This document shows, piece by piece, positions 41,848 to 50,803 of a DNA stretch of 64,000 nt. Below the pieces are notes generated by a model, which did no database searches, was not told where the DNA came from, and saw only the letters and a program-made list of their open reading frames with translations. The stretch comes from Blastopirellula sediminis (GTDB taxonomy: Bacteria > Planctomycetota > Planctomycetia > Pirellulales > Pirellulaceae). The translations under genes and the position numbers were made by a program. The stretch is from NCBI RefSeq assembly GCF_020966755.1, contig NZ_JAJKFT010000010.1, positions 2,816,720 through 2,880,719 on the forward strand. Reading direction: 5' to 3'. Each line of letters opens with the position of its first letter. Within the stretch, counting starts at the first letter, position 1.

Positions 41848-42912
41848 TTAAACCTTCGCCAACTGCAGCGAGAACTTGTTTTGCTCGGACGCGTTGGTTT
41901 GATTGCGCGTCGGCGAGTAGTCGACGACGTTGACCGTGCCGTCGGTGGTGAACTCCATCAGCCGCAGCCAACCATCGCCGCCGTTCGGCTTCATCTGGAA
42001 GTTGACCAGCATCTGGTGAACGTCACGTCCGCCAGGCGTCGTCGAAGCCATTCGTCCCAGGCCGTCGTTCAGAACGTGGCCATTGAGCGTGAGGATGAAG
42101 TTCTCGTGCTTGCTGACCAGGTTGTTCCAGAGCTCGGTTCCGTCCATGACGTCGTCGCCGCTGATCTTGGCGACCTGGTAGTCATGCGGGTTCCAGGTTT
42201 GCTTCTTCCCCTTTTCGGCCCAGTCGTACCGCGTTTCGTCGTAGTACATGTAGGCGTGGGTGATCAGAATCGCTTCGCGGTCTTTGTGCTTCGCGGCGAT
42301 TTCATTGGCCCAACGAACGACGTCGCGACGTGGACCGAACTCAAGTCCGATCACGATGAAGTCACGACCGCCGGCGGAGAAAAGATGGTAGCTGTTTTCC
42401 ATCTGCCGCGGCTCTTTGTCGTAGACGCCGCCGAAGGTCTCGAACGTGCGGTACTTGTCGATCGGGAAGTAGTCGTTCAGCGACGTCGTCCGATCATGGC
42501 ACTTGCCGCCGCTGCTGTAGTCATGATTGCCGGGGACCATGAAGTACGGAATCTTTCCGTCGAGCTGGGCCATCGCTGAGGAGGCCAACTGCCACTGCTC
42601 GGCGGTATTTCGATTGGTGATGTCCCCCAGGTGAAGCGTCGCGGCGATGTTGCGCGATTTGCGATTTTCGACAAGCCACTTGGTCTGTCCCAGGAACCCA
42701 TCAGGATGTCCTTCGCCATACATCTGGGTGTCAGGCAAAACGGCGATCGTGAACGAGCCTTTGCCGATCGGCGCCGGTTCCCCTTCGACAAACTTGGCGT
42801 CGGCGTACGGATCGGCGGCGAGCGACTGCGAGCCGACGAGCGAAAGGAACGAAGATCCGACGGCAAGCGTGGCGCCGGTCTTGAGCAATTGGCGACGATC
42901 GAGCGAAGTCAT
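41848..42912 (-). CDS. Tat-exported metallophosphoesterase
   Basis: 354 residues. A twin-arginine signal, SLDRRQLLKTGATLAVGSSF, ends near SQSLAA. The calcineurin-like core shows IAVLPDTQMYG (D ligand), TLHLGDITN (GDxxN-type), MVPGNHDYS (GNHD), ILITHAYMYYDE and LNGHVLNDG (GHxH-like) in the normal order, giving a binuclear metal centre. Tat export implies folding in the cytosol, often with the metal bound. Likely a periplasmic phosphoesterase of unknown substrate. Monocistronic. Confidence 0.87.
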   Translation of the reverse strand: MTSLDRRQLLKTGATLAVGSSFLSLVGSQSLAADPYADAKFVEGEPAPIGKGSFTIAVLPDTQMYGEGHPDGFLGQTKWLVENRKSRNIAATLHLGDITNRNTAEQWQLASSAMAQLDGKIPYFMVPGNHDYSSGGKCHDRTTSLNDYFPIDKYRTFETFGGVYDKEPRQMENSYHLFSAGGRDFIVIGLEFGPRRDVVRWANEIAAKHKDREAILITHAYMYYDETRYDWAEKGKKQTWNPHDYQVAKISGDDVMDGTELWNNLVSKHENFILTLNGHVLNDGLGRMASTTPGGRDVHQMLVNFQMKPNGGDGWLRLMEFTTDGTVNVVDYSPTRNQTNASEQNKFSLQLAKV

Positions 42913-42996
42913 GGCAAGTTCCTGGCAGGCGAAAGAATAGCGGCAGAATGCAAATTATCGCAGCGCGGCCAGCGGCTGTAAACGCGCATCTGCCGA

Positions 42997-43488
42997 CTAA
43001 AAGCGGGGAATGCCCCGCGTAAGCCCCACAAAAAAGGTAAGGAAGACGATCAACATCAGCAGGGGCATCAGTGCGGCGTTGGCTTCGCCAGGCAGGGAGA
43101 ACCGACGCAAGCAGCCGCCGATAAACGCGAACAGCGCGGTGAACATAAGGTGGATTGTGAAGATCGGATTAATTGACTGTCGATCGACAAAAGCAAGGTA
43201 GAGCAAGATCGGCAGGAACACCAAGAACGGCGCCGCGAACGCCAATTGCGACGCTAGCGTGCGTGGATCCCAAGCGAGCAGCACTGCCGCTCCCAACGCG
43301 GGGGTGGTGAGAAACGCAACGTCCTGCGCGTCGCAGTTGCAAACAAAGGCGAGCAATCGCCAGTAACTGAAATAGACGCCAGCTACGAATACCGCCCAGA
43401 AGACGTGCGGCAGTGAGAATTGACGGTTTTTCGGCGACGCGTTTGCGGCGTTTGTTTTCAGCCCTCCTTCTTTGAACATTTCAAACAT
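42997..43488 (-). CDS. Small four-span membrane protein, tandem paralogue 3
   Basis: 163 residues. Contains FSLPHVFWAVFVAGVYFSYW, which matches the N-terminal spans of the two genes upstream (VTLTRVFW..., LTLPRMFW...). Further spans lie near 63-75 (FLTTPALGAAVLLAW), 84-100 (LAFAAPFLVFLPILLY), 106-125 and 138-155 (LMPLLMLIVFLTFFVGL). Third of three co-directional copies; the family is unknown. A role in the envelope is all that can be said. Confidence 0.65.
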   Translation of the reverse strand: MFEMFKEGGLKTNAANASPKNRQFSLPHVFWAVFVAGVYFSYWRLLAFVCNCDAQDVAFLTTPALGAAVLLAWDPRTLASQLAFAAPFLVFLPILLYLAFVDRQSINPIFTIHLMFTALFAFIGGCLRRFSLPGEANAALMPLLMLIVFLTFFVGLTRGIPRF

Positions 43489-43528
43489 TGGGGAAGCTCT
43501 CCTCTACAGAGAGGAATAGGGACGGAGC

Positions 43529-44005
43529 CTATACCATCGTCGGCAGCCCGCAACAAAACGGAACGAACACGATCCAGACCAGCAGCACTTCTCCCAGCAA
43601 GCTTTGGAACGAAGTCAGGTACAACCGGGCGCCGCAACAACCGAGCATCGTCAGCCAACTTCCGATCAAGAGAATCGAGAAAGGGGTTTCGCTACTCGCC
43701 AGGTCTGTGCCGGTGATGATCCAGGGGAGCGCGAAATAGTAGAGGACGATCGGCGTCGCTGCAGTCAGTCCGCCGATCCAGGTTCGCGGTTCCCAAACGA
43801 GCGTTACCGCCGTTCCGATCGCCGGCGCCGCCAACAACAGCACGCCGGCGAAAGAAGAGCCGGCCGTCTCGGCCAGCAGGCGGATAAAGCCGAAGAGCAA
43901 CGCGATGACGAAGGTCGACCAAAAGACGCGCGTCAGCGTGACTTGTCCCGGTCGCCGATCAGGCGAGGTCCACGCTGGCGACGGATTGGTCGGTGGCGAC
44001 GTCAT
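43529..44005 (-). CDS. Small four-span membrane protein, tandem paralogue 2
   Basis: 158 residues from the ATG at 44005, two bases after the stop of paralogue 1 (TAGTCATG); a longer frame to 44128 overlaps that gene. Key segment VTLTRVFWSTFVIALLFGFI; later spans FAGVLLLAAPAIGTAVTLVW, AATPIVLYYFALPWIITG and LLGEVLLVWIVFVPFCCGL. The [L/V]TL[T/P]R[V/M]FW box is shared by all three paralogues. Function unknown. Confidence 0.65.
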   Translation of the reverse strand: MTSPPTNPSPAWTSPDRRPGQVTLTRVFWSTFVIALLFGFIRLLAETAGSSFAGVLLLAAPAIGTAVTLVWEPRTWIGGLTAATPIVLYYFALPWIITGTDLASSETPFSILLIGSWLTMLGCCGARLYLTSFQSLLGEVLLVWIVFVPFCCGLPTMV

Positions 44006-44007
44006 GA

Positions 44008-44499
44008 CTAAGTCAGCAAGTGTTTCACGATCCCGGCAAGGTTCGCTATCACCAGCGCCGCAATCGGCGGCGTCCATAGCAACCTGGTCGAGAGGCTCTG
44101 GTGGCCGCGAATATGGAGCGCCATGCATGCGCCGAAATAGGCGAACATGATGCCGACGACGCCGAAAAACGACGCCGTCAAATCGTAACCAGAGTACGAT
44201 CCGGCTGGGTCAAGTGAATGCGACAAACTCGCGATATACCCGATGGCAATAAAAGGGGTCCCCATCAACAGCGCCCCGCGAAGGGCGTACGGTTCCCAGG
44301 CGGTGATCACTCCAACCCCGATTGCCATCACAAGGGGAAATACCGCGACGCCATAGTAGCCGACCTCCCATAGCGGCAAGCAAGTGAGTCGCACATAGCC
44401 GCTGATGAGTCCGGCGATAAAGACGCACCAGAACATTCGCGGCAGCGTTAGCTGAAACGAACTTTGCGCAGGTTCGGCGGGTGGCGATTCTTCGTTCAT
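44008..44499 (-). CDS. Small four-span membrane protein, tandem paralogue 1
   Basis: 163 residues. LTLPRMFWCVFIAGLISGYV is the family box; other spans are VAVFPLVMAIGVGVITAW, GALLMGTPFIAIGYIAS, LTASFFGVVGIMFAYFGACM and IAALVIANLAGIV. First of three tandem copies and immediately downstream of the HIT gene (6 bases), so all four may be one transcript. Function unknown. Confidence 0.65.
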   Translation of the reverse strand: MNEESPPAEPAQSSFQLTLPRMFWCVFIAGLISGYVRLTCLPLWEVGYYGVAVFPLVMAIGVGVITAWEPYALRGALLMGTPFIAIGYIASLSHSLDPAGSYSGYDLTASFFGVVGIMFAYFGACMALHIRGHQSLSTRLLWTPPIAALVIANLAGIVKHLLT

Positions 44500-44505
44500 G
44501 CAGCG

Positions 44506-44850
44506 CTAACCCGGCGGCCAGGTCAGTTTGCGTCCTCCCATCAAATGCAAATGAACGTGCGGCACTTCCTGACCACCTTCTTCTTTGCAGTTCACCACCA
44601 CGCGATAGCCGTTTTCGAGGCCCAACTGTCGGGCGACGTCGCGCACCACCAGCCACAAGTGTCCCATGACGGCGGCGTCTTCATCGGCGATGTCGTCGAG
44701 CGTGGCGATTTCCTTTTTCGGGATCACCAGCACGTGGGTCGGCGCCTTGGGAGCGATGTCGCGAAAGACCAGGCAATGTTCATCTTCGTAAATGACGTCA
44801 GCTGGGATCTCTCCATCGATAATCTTCTTGAAGATCGTCTTACCGTTCAT
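44506..44850 (-). CDS. HIT-family (HinT-like) nucleotide phosphoramidase
   Basis: 114 residues, the normal HinT length. IFKKIIDGEIPADVIYEDEH is the family start; PTHVLVIPKKEIATLDDIAD and VNCKEEGGQEV precede HVHLHLMGGRKL, the histidine triad with the catalytic central His. HinT proteins hydrolyse purine nucleoside phosphoramidates such as AMP-lysine. Cytosolic. Start at 44850 is preceded by GGACAGC. Confidence 0.92.
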   Translation of the reverse strand: MNGKTIFKKIIDGEIPADVIYEDEHCLVFRDIAPKAPTHVLVIPKKEIATLDDIADEDAAVMGHLWLVVRDVARQLGLENGYRVVVNCKEEGGQEVPHVHLHLMGGRKLTWPPG

Positions 44851-45056
44851 GCTGTCCTTTCGCTGCTGTCAGGGGTGGTGCTGTCGTCTACGGGCGCAGA
44901 ATAGCAGCAAATTTCGGAATAGCCAATCAGTTGGTTTGGATGTGTTGTCGCTTACTGCATGACTTAGGGGCAATACGGGAAATGCGGGCCGCTAGCAGGC
45001 GAGTTTCGGTCAACTCCTAGCGGCAAGGTTGCCGAACATCCTAATTGAGTACGAGT

Positions 45057-45083
45057 CGTAGCCGGCAATGGATTGCCGCTACG
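45057..45083. repeat. Hairpin CGTAGCCGGCAAT / ATTGCCGCTACG
   Basis: Arms 45057-45069 and 45072-45083 with a two-base loop and one unpaired base, about 55 bases before the next gene. A second short inverted CGGCAA/TTGCCG pair lies at 45021-45034. Similar sequence is common in planctomycete intergenic regions. Confidence 0.55.
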
Positions 45084-45138
45084 GGAGACGCACGAAAGCG
45101 GCCAGCCTGCTCGGAGCGTTTCCATTTCTGTCTGAGAT

Positions 45139-45768
45139 ATGGGGGGACGCATGATGCTGAAGCGCGAGAATATCGCGTTGACCCTGGCATTCTTGCTTGG
45201 TCTGCTGATCGCTTTCGAGGTTCGTGCGCAACAGACGAACTACGTTCAAGAGAACGGGATCACCTATCGCGAAGTGATCGATACCGTCCAGCGCCCCGTC
45301 GTGGAAACGACGATGCAGCAACATACCGAGCAGGTTTACGTCGAGCGTTATACGACCGACATGCACGAGAGTCAGCGTACGATCTCGGTTCCGGTGACGG
45401 AATACCGCTGGGAAGCGTACACGCCGATCTCGCTCAACGTCTTCGCTCCGCCGCGCGTCGCTTACCGTTGGGTTCCGGTGACCCGTTGGGAGCAGCGCGT
45501 CGAAACGGTTCGCACGCCGGTGACGCGCCGCGATCTGGTTCCGGAAACTCGTACCGTTTCGCGTCCGGTGACTACGACCCGCATGGTCGACGAAAAGCGG
45601 ATCTCCCGCGTCGCCGTCAGCAACACGCCGGGGACCTCGAACGGAGCGAGCAACGTCGCCGCCGCGCCGATCGAATCGCAACGCGTCGGCGGGCTCGGCA
45701 TGCAAGCCGATCCTCCTCGCGTCGGCACGCGGCTAGATCCTGCCGCCGCCCCGTCCCGTTTCCGCTAG
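45139..45768 (+). CDS. Secreted valine/threonine-repeat protein (YTV-like)
   Basis: 209 residues; ATG 45151 and 45154 are alternative starts. Signal peptide NIALTLAFLLGLLIAFEVRA. The mature part is rich in short alternating Val/Thr/Arg segments: YREVIDTVQRPVVETTMQQH, RTISVPVTEYRWEAYTPISL and VETVRTPVTRRDLVPETRTV, reminiscent of planctomycete YTV-domain envelope proteins, though the canonical YTV motif is not strict. Probably a cell-surface structural protein. A hairpin with 22-base arms follows the stop. Confidence 0.6.
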   Translation: MGGRMMLKRENIALTLAFLLGLLIAFEVRAQQTNYVQENGITYREVIDTVQRPVVETTMQQHTEQVYVERYTTDMHESQRTISVPVTEYRWEAYTPISLNVFAPPRVAYRWVPVTRWEQRVETVRTPVTRRDLVPETRTVSRPVTTTRMVDEKRISRVAVSNTPGTSNGASNVAAAPIESQRVGGLGMQADPPRVGTRLDPAAAPSRFR

Positions 45769-45781
45769 TCGCTTGTCTTTC

Positions 45782-45847
45782 GTAGGCTGGGTCAAGACCC
45801 AGCACTTGCCGGCGTTGCGTACTTCGCTGGGTCTCGACCCAGCCTAC
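45782..45847. terminator. 22-base inverted repeat between convergent genes
   Basis: GTAGGCTGGGTCAAGACCCA... (45782-45803) pairs with ...GGGTCTCGACCCAGCCTAC (45826-45847); each arm also has its own GGGTC/GACCC symmetry. Located between the YTV-like and the sulfatase-like genes; no U run, so also classifiable as a dispersed hairpin. Confidence 0.6.
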
Positions 45848-45850
45848 GAG

Positions 45851-47050
45851 TTACAAGCCTTCGGTTAACTCTTCCGGCAGTTCCGGCAGCGCGGCGCCGG
45901 TTTGGATCGCGTCGCGCGTCTGCTGGGCCAGGTCGATCGCCAGCGGCGTTACCTGCGGGCAGCGATCGGCGACGTCATTCACGTCCCAGCGATCATCCGG
46001 CTTGCCGAACAGTTGGCACTGGTGATCGCCATAGACGCGGGCTCCCCACGCTGCGGTCCGCAGGTAGAGCTCGTCTCCCTGCACGCAGAGCGTTCGGTCG
46101 CGGCCTGGCTCGTCGAGTTGCAGCAGCGAGCGAGTTGGGTCTTCGCTCCGCGTCGGTTTGGCGGCGCCAAACCAATCGAGCAGCGTCGCCGACAAGTCGC
46201 TGCTGGCGGTTAGTCCTTGCAGGCGCGTCAGCCCTTCGGCGGCGCCAGGCAAACGAATCAGCAGCGGCACTTGCGTCAGGTTCGAGTAAATGGCGAGCGG
46301 CAACTCAGCGTCGCGGCCGATCTGTTTGTGCAGTCCCAGCGGAATGCCGCCGCTCGACGTGACGACGACGAGCGGTTGCCGCTCGGTCGGCAACGCGTGG
46401 ATCGCCGCGAGCAGCTCTTCCATCAGCGTGTCGATCAGCAGCACCTGGCCGCCGTACGCTTGCGATAGGCCGAGCAACTCGTCCGGCTCGATCTTGCCGG
46501 TCGGGCGAAGCGCCGGCGGCGTCACATAAGTCGGCGGATCCGGATCTTCTTCTTCGGCCAAACTGCGACGATAGTCGAGCGGCGCGTCCCATGCGCCCGC
46601 CATACCGCGAGCATGCGCCCAAACGAGTTCATCTCCCTGTTCCGATCCAAGCCAATCGCAGAGGATGGCGAAGATCCGGGCCAGTTCGGTGTCGTCTTCG
46701 TGCTCGGCGCTCTTCGGCTCTTCGCACGGCAGGAACTCGGCCGAGGCGAGCTCGAACGAACCGGCCGCGTCCCGCAACAGCGCTTCGTCGGTCAGCAAAT
46801 GACACGCAGCGCCGATGCTGGCCAGCGCCGCCGCCAGGTCGAAACCGTCGTCGGGCGCCAGCGGATGAGCCGCGCGGAACCACGAACGATAGAGACGATC
46901 CAGGTTGAGCGTCTCTACCGTCGCATGCTCGATCAAAATCGATTCGGCCGCCAACTGATTCAGCGCCGGCGTCTCGAGCCACGCGGTTCCGTACGGGGAC
47001 AGATACCCGGCGCTCCAGCCGTCGATGACCAATACAATCGCTCTACGCAC
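45851..47050 (-). CDS. Sulfatase-fold protein lacking the formylglycine motif
   Basis: 399 residues, no signal peptide. The alkaline phosphatase/sulfatase fold is seen in IVLVIDGWSAGYLSPYGTAW, TPALNQLAAESILIEHATVE, LLIDTLMEELLAAI, VVTSSGGIPLGLHK and VPLLIRLPGAAEGL. The active-site Cys/Ser-x-Pro-x-Arg that becomes formylglycine is absent: where it should follow there is ATVETLNLDRLYRSW. The second metal Asp of DDLG is also replaced (DGWSAG), and the usual DNG/DHG site reads SSGG. It is therefore probably not a working sulfatase; a binding or regulatory role is possible. The next gene upstream is a complete sulfatase. Confidence 0.75.
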   Translation of the reverse strand: MRRAIVLVIDGWSAGYLSPYGTAWLETPALNQLAAESILIEHATVETLNLDRLYRSWFRAAHPLAPDDGFDLAAALASIGAACHLLTDEALLRDAAGSFELASAEFLPCEEPKSAEHEDDTELARIFAILCDWLGSEQGDELVWAHARGMAGAWDAPLDYRRSLAEEEDPDPPTYVTPPALRPTGKIEPDELLGLSQAYGGQVLLIDTLMEELLAAIHALPTERQPLVVVTSSGGIPLGLHKQIGRDAELPLAIYSNLTQVPLLIRLPGAAEGLTRLQGLTASSDLSATLLDWFGAAKPTRSEDPTRSLLQLDEPGRDRTLCVQGDELYLRTAAWGARVYGDHQCQLFGKPDDRWDVNDVADRCPQVTPLAIDLAQQTRDAIQTGAALPELPEELTEGL

Positions 47051-47106
47051 GCAGATTTACTCGAACGAAACAGGAAGTGGCGAAAGGGAAAGCAAGCACG
47101 CAATAC

Positions 47107-47131
47107 TAGCCCGAGGCGCAAGCCGAGGGAA
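47107..47131 (+). repeat. TAGCCCG-family dispersed repeat
   Basis: TAGCCCGAGGCGCAAGCCGA plus GGGAA; a truncated inverted remnant (TTCCCTCGGGCTA) lies at 47242-47254. Confidence 0.8.
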
Positions 47132-47145
47132 TGCGGGTAGACCCA

Positions 47146-47226
47146 AATGACGAATGTCGAATACCGAATGACGAGAGAATGACGAAGCACGAAACGTTCG
47201 TCATTCGAGCTTCGACGTTCGTCATT
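47146..47226. repeat. ATGACGAATG-type inverted element
   Basis: AATGACGAATGTCGAA (47146-47161) faces TTCGACGTTCGTCATT (47211-47226), with further ATGACGAA copies between. A related sequence lies at 50177-50206. Confidence 0.7.
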
Positions 47227-47283
47227 CTGCTTGCTGCCGCTTTCCCTCGGGCTAGTGCAACGTCAGACGAAAACTCCTGTGAG

Positions 47284-47394
47284 TTGGCGCCGTGCTTTTG
47301 CCGCGTCTTCGCGGGATAAGCATGTCTTCGATGCGTATCGAACAGGACAAAGACATGCTCATCCGGCGAAGACGCCGCAGGAGCATGGCACCAA
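47284..47394. repeat. 45-base imperfect inverted repeat
   Basis: Arms 47284-47328 and 47350-47394 pair with seven mismatches (GCGTCTTCGC and AGCATGTCTT blocks conserved) around a 21-base loop. Directly after the arylsulfatase stop, so a likely terminator-like hairpin. Confidence 0.75.
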
Positions 47395-47412
47395 GATTAT
47401 CCGCTTTTCTTC

Positions 47413-48861
47413 CTACTTCTTCCCGTCCAAAACCGGAATCGCTTCCTGCTCTGACGGAGTGTGGGCTTCGGCCATCAGTTTGGCCAGTTTCTCGACCAGG
47501 TCCGGATGCTTGGCGGCCAGGTCGGTCGTTTCGCCGGGGTCGGCTTCCAGGTCGTAAAGTTCGATCTTCAGCGGATCGGGGTTCTTTTTGACCATCATGT
47601 TTTGGCGAATTCCTTTCCACTTGCCCATGCGGATCGATTGCTGACCGCCGTAGGCCGGGAACTCCCAGTAGAGATAGTCGTGCACCTTTTGCTCGCCGGT
47701 TCCGAGCATCGTCGGGGCGAGGCTATAGCCGTCGATCTTTTCCGGAGTCTTCGTTTTGGCGACTTCGGCGATCGTCGGCATCATGTCCCATAGGGCGCCT
47801 GGCAAGTGCGAAACCTGACCCGGCTTGATCTTGCCCGGCCAACGAGCGACCAGCGGAACGCGGACGCCCCCTTCGTACAAGCTTCCCTTAAAGCCGCGCA
47901 GGTTGGCGACCGACTCAAAAAAGTCGGAGTCCGACCCGCCCAAGCGTTCGTACGTCGCGCCGTTGTCCGAGGTGAACATCACCAGCGTGTTGTCGTCCAG
48001 TCCCAACGCTTCGATCTTGGCGAGGATCTTGCCGATGTCTTTGTCCATGTGGGTGATCATCGCAGCGTAGCCGGCCCGCGGCGTCGGGTGCTGCAAGTAA
48101 CCTTTGTGGACGTAGTCTTCTTCCGGAATCGTGCCGGCGTATTCGGCGGTCGATTCGTCCGGCGCCTGAATCGACAAGTGCGGAATCGCGAACGGCAGGT
48201 AGAGGAAGAACGGCTTGTCCTTGTTCTCGTCGATGAACTCGAGGGCCACCTTCGTGAATTGATCCTGCGAATAGGTGTCGCCGGTCAGGGTCCGATCATT
48301 GCCGGGCTGAACTTCCTTTTCGCGGTTCCGCATCAGGAATTTCGGGTAATGGTTGTGGGCGTGACGCTGGCAATTGAAGCCGTAGAAGAGGTCAAAGCCT
48401 TGGGCGTTCGGATCGCCGGTCGAGCCGAACTGACCCAAACCCCATTTGCCGATCGCGGCGGTCGCATAACCACGCTGCTTCAGCATTTCGGCGATCGTCA
48501 CTTCTTCGGTCGCCAGCGGACGTTGACCGCCGTACTCCAGGTCGAGCGCCTGCGTCTCCGGCGAAACGTCTTTCATCTCGCGGTTGTTGCGGATGTAAGC
48601 GTGGCCCGGATGCTTGCCGGTCATCAAGCAGCAGCGGGAAGGAGCGCAGACCGCGTTGCCGCTGTAGAAATCGGTAAAGCGAATCCCCTCGGCCGCCAGA
48701 CGATCGATGTTCGGCGTTTTGATCCACTGCTGGCCGTAGCAGCCCAGCTCGGCGTAACCCAAGTCGTCGGCCATGATCAGCACGATGTTGGGGGCTCGGT
48801 CGGCGGCGAAGAGTCCGGTCGCAGCGGACAACAGCATCAGACAGGCAAGCAGTCGGGTCAT
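47413..48861 (-). CDS. Secreted arylsulfatase
   Basis: 482 residues from the ATG at 48861; the open frame extends to 49170 but the signal peptide [20 protein letters not shown] fixes the start. Sulfatase landmarks: [19 protein letters not shown] (metal Asp pair), [14 protein letters not shown] with the Cys that becomes formylglycine (near residue 72), GKWGLGQFG, and [17 protein letters not shown]-terminal region [14 protein letters not shown] and [15 protein letters not shown] is standard. It should release sulfate from polysaccharide or aryl esters in the periplasm. A sulfatase-maturating enzyme is needed and is not in the window. Confidence 0.92.
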   Translation of the reverse strand: MTRLLACLMLLSAATGLFAADRAPNIVLIMADDLGYAELGCYGQQWIKTPNIDRLAAEGIRFTDFYSGNAVCAPSRCCLMTGKHPGHAYIRNNREMKDVSPETQALDLEYGGQRPLATEEVTIAEMLKQRGYATAAIGKWGLGQFGSTGDPNAQGFDLFYGFNCQRHAHNHYPKFLMRNREKEVQPGNDRTLTGDTYSQDQFTKVALEFIDENKDKPFFLYLPFAIPHLSIQAPDESTAEYAGTIPEEDYVHKGYLQHPTPRAGYAAMITHMDKDIGKILAKIEALGLDDNTLVMFTSDNGATYERLGGSDSDFFESVANLRGFKGSLYEGGVRVPLVARWPGKIKPGQVSHLPGALWDMMPTIAEVAKTKTPEKIDGYSLAPTMLGTGEQKVHDYLYWEFPAYGGQQSIRMGKWKGIRQNMMVKKNPDPLKIELYDLEADPGETTDLAAKHPDLVEKLAKLMAEAHTPSEQEAIPVLDGKK

Positions 48862-49180
48862 CGATTTCCTCGGCGATTGGAAGGGGAAACGAGCGAGCAG
48901 GGAAGGGGACAGCCGCAATGCGGCGCGTCTGGGGTAGGACCGTACGTTCATCTTACGTGTAGTGGAGCCAAGATGCGCTCCTCTGCGAAGAAATAGCGAT
49001 TCTGGGGAATTGGTGCGCCAATTCAGCAGAAAAAAGGGAGCCTGCCCCCCAGAGGACCCGAAAAGAGGCCGATTTGGGCCCGATTCGATCCAATTCGTCT
49101 CATCTTTTCCCCTTTTGCCGACGTTTGTTATAGTAAGGTCCATTGGTCTACAATTGTTCACTTCCAGCACGGCGTTACGG
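48862..49180. other. Divergent promoter region sulfatase / ruvB
   Basis: 319 bases between divergent genes. TTATAGT at 49128-49134 is a possible -10 for ruvB, but no well spaced -35 is seen. No ORF or repeat. Confidence 0.35.
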
Positions 49181-50179
49181 ATGGCCCGCGAAGCTTTATT
49201 ACAGCAGGGGGACGGCTACGGTCGCGACGAAGACCGGATGCTCCGCCCGCAGTCGATGGCCGACATGGTCGGACAGCGGGAAGTCGCCAAGCGGCTGCAG
49301 ATTGTCGTCGATGCGGCGATGAAACGGGACGAGCCGCTCGGGCACATCTTGTTCGATGGTCCGCCGGGGCTCGGCAAGACGACCTTTGCGACCTGCATCC
49401 CCAAAGACCTCGGCGTCAACTTCCAGCTGACCAGCGGCCCCGCGATTCAGGCGCCCAAAGACTTGGTCCCTTATCTCACCAATGCCGACGAACGTTCGGT
49501 CCTCTTCATCGACGAAATCCACCGAATCCCCAAAGCGGTCGAGGAATACCTCTACACCGCGATGGAAGACTTCCGGATTGATATCGTCCTGGGAGAAGGG
49601 ACCAACGCCCGGACGATCAACCTGCAGATCAAACCGTTCACGCTGATCGGCGCGACGACCCGCAGCGGGATGCTCTCGGCGCCGCTCCGCGACCGGTTCA
49701 TCCTGCGTGAACATCTCGACTTCTACACCGACGCCGAACTGGCCGAGATCGTCCGCCGCAACGCCAAGAAGCTGGGAGTGACGATCGACGACGACGCGGC
49801 GCTCGAAGTTTCCAAGCGGAGCCGCAGCACGCCGCGCGTCGCCAACAATCGTTTGCGGTGGGTTCGCGACTACGCGACCAGTCGCGCCGATGGGCACGTC
49901 ACCGTCGAGCTGGCCCGCGAAGCGATGGAGATGCAAGCGATCGACGAGCTGGGACTCGACAAACAGGACCGCGGCTATCTCTCGACCATCATCCGCGTCT
50001 TTGGCGGCGGTCCGGCCGGGATCGAAGCGATTGCCCATACGATGAATGCGGCGCCCGACACGCTGGCCGACGAAGTCGAACCGTTCCTGCTGCGAACGGA
50101 ACTGGTCGTCCGCACCCCGCGAGGCCGCGTGGTGACGCCGAAAGCGATGGAACATCTGAAAACCATCAAGTGGAAATGA
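49181..50179 (+). CDS. ruvB: Holliday junction branch-migration helicase RuvB
   Basis: 332 residues from the ATG at 49181; the frame extends upstream to 48962 but that part is not Ruv[21 protein letters not shown] opens the fold. Walker [10 protein letters not shown] near residue 62, Walker [10 protein letters not shown] near 109, sensor 1 [17 protein letters not shown], and the C-terminal winged helix with [20 protein letters not shown] and [17 protein letters not shown]. RuvB hexamers drive RuvA-bound Holliday junction migration in recombination and repair. No ruvA or ruvC gene is adjacent. Confidence 0.95.
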   Translation: MAREALLQQGDGYGRDEDRMLRPQSMADMVGQREVAKRLQIVVDAAMKRDEPLGHILFDGPPGLGKTTFATCIPKDLGVNFQLTSGPAIQAPKDLVPYLTNADERSVLFIDEIHRIPKAVEEYLYTAMEDFRIDIVLGEGTNARTINLQIKPFTLIGATTRSGMLSAPLRDRFILREHLDFYTDAELAEIVRRNAKKLGVTIDDDAALEVSKRSRSTPRVANNRLRWVRDYATSRADGHVTVELAREAMEMQAIDELGLDKQDRGYLSTIIRVFGGGPAGIEAIAHTMNAAPDTLADEVEPFLLRTELVVRTPRGRVVTPKAMEHLKTIKWK

Positions 50180-50803
50180 CGAATGTCGATTTCCGAATGA
50201 CGAAATTGGGACCGGACCCTTCTCGTTTTTTTTAAACGTCGTTTCGTCACTCGTTCGTAAGGTCGCGGCGTCTGCTTTCGGCCGCTGTGGCTGGACTGGA
50301 CCGCCGCGTCCGTTTTTTTCTGCGGCGAATCGGCGAGCGTAGGAACCTCCTGTGCCATAACTACTTGCGCCGCCGTTGGGGGCAGTTCTTTCATTTCTTC
50401 GCTTCGCCCCAACTTCGCTGAACTGCCTATCATGTGGACCGCACGGCTGAAATTTTTTGCTGCGCGTCACGTTTTTGGGACCCATCGCTTTGCCCAACCG
50501 GACCCGGATTCCAATAAATGGGACCGGATCACGGTCCCAAAAATTCTCCTCCGGCGGCTGGGGCATCTTGCCTAGTTTCCGCGCATGCCGTTGGCGTAGT
50601 CGCCTTCGCTACGGCACAAAAATAAGATGGCCAGGAGGGTGAATTTCCTGCCCGTCGGACCCCCTTTCCCAATGGAGGTCGCTAGAAAGTCCGCTGCCTT
50701 GGGCAGTGATTAGAAGTCTGCGTCACGAAGGGTGATTTTCCCAAAAATCGAGCAGTCTGGCAAACAAATTTGTGGGCCTGGATGCCGGTGACTTTCGGCG
50801 GTT
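50180..50803. other. Repeat-bearing intergenic region after ruvB
   Basis: 624 bases with an ATGACGAATG-type sequence at 50177-50206, a reversed array unit CTGGACTGGACCGC at 50291-50304 followed by a T run, and a GGGACC/GGTCCC-rich stretch about 50477-50540 that can pair. No gene supported. Confidence 0.5.
50291..50304 (-). repeat. Reversed copy of the GCGGTCCAGTCCAG array unit
   Basis: Reverse complement is GCGGTCCAGTCCAG, the array start at 34.8 kb; on the opposite strand an A run also precedes it, as in the array. Confidence 0.6.

Larger units (their letters stand above)
47051..47412. other. Intergenic repeat cluster
   Basis: 362 bases between the two sulfatase-fold genes, almost entirely made of the three repeats listed separately; no gene. 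Confidence 0.6.

Noticed and set aside
48962-49180. RuvB extension of 73 codons
   Set aside because: Not RuvB-like; the protein family begins at the ATG at 49181.
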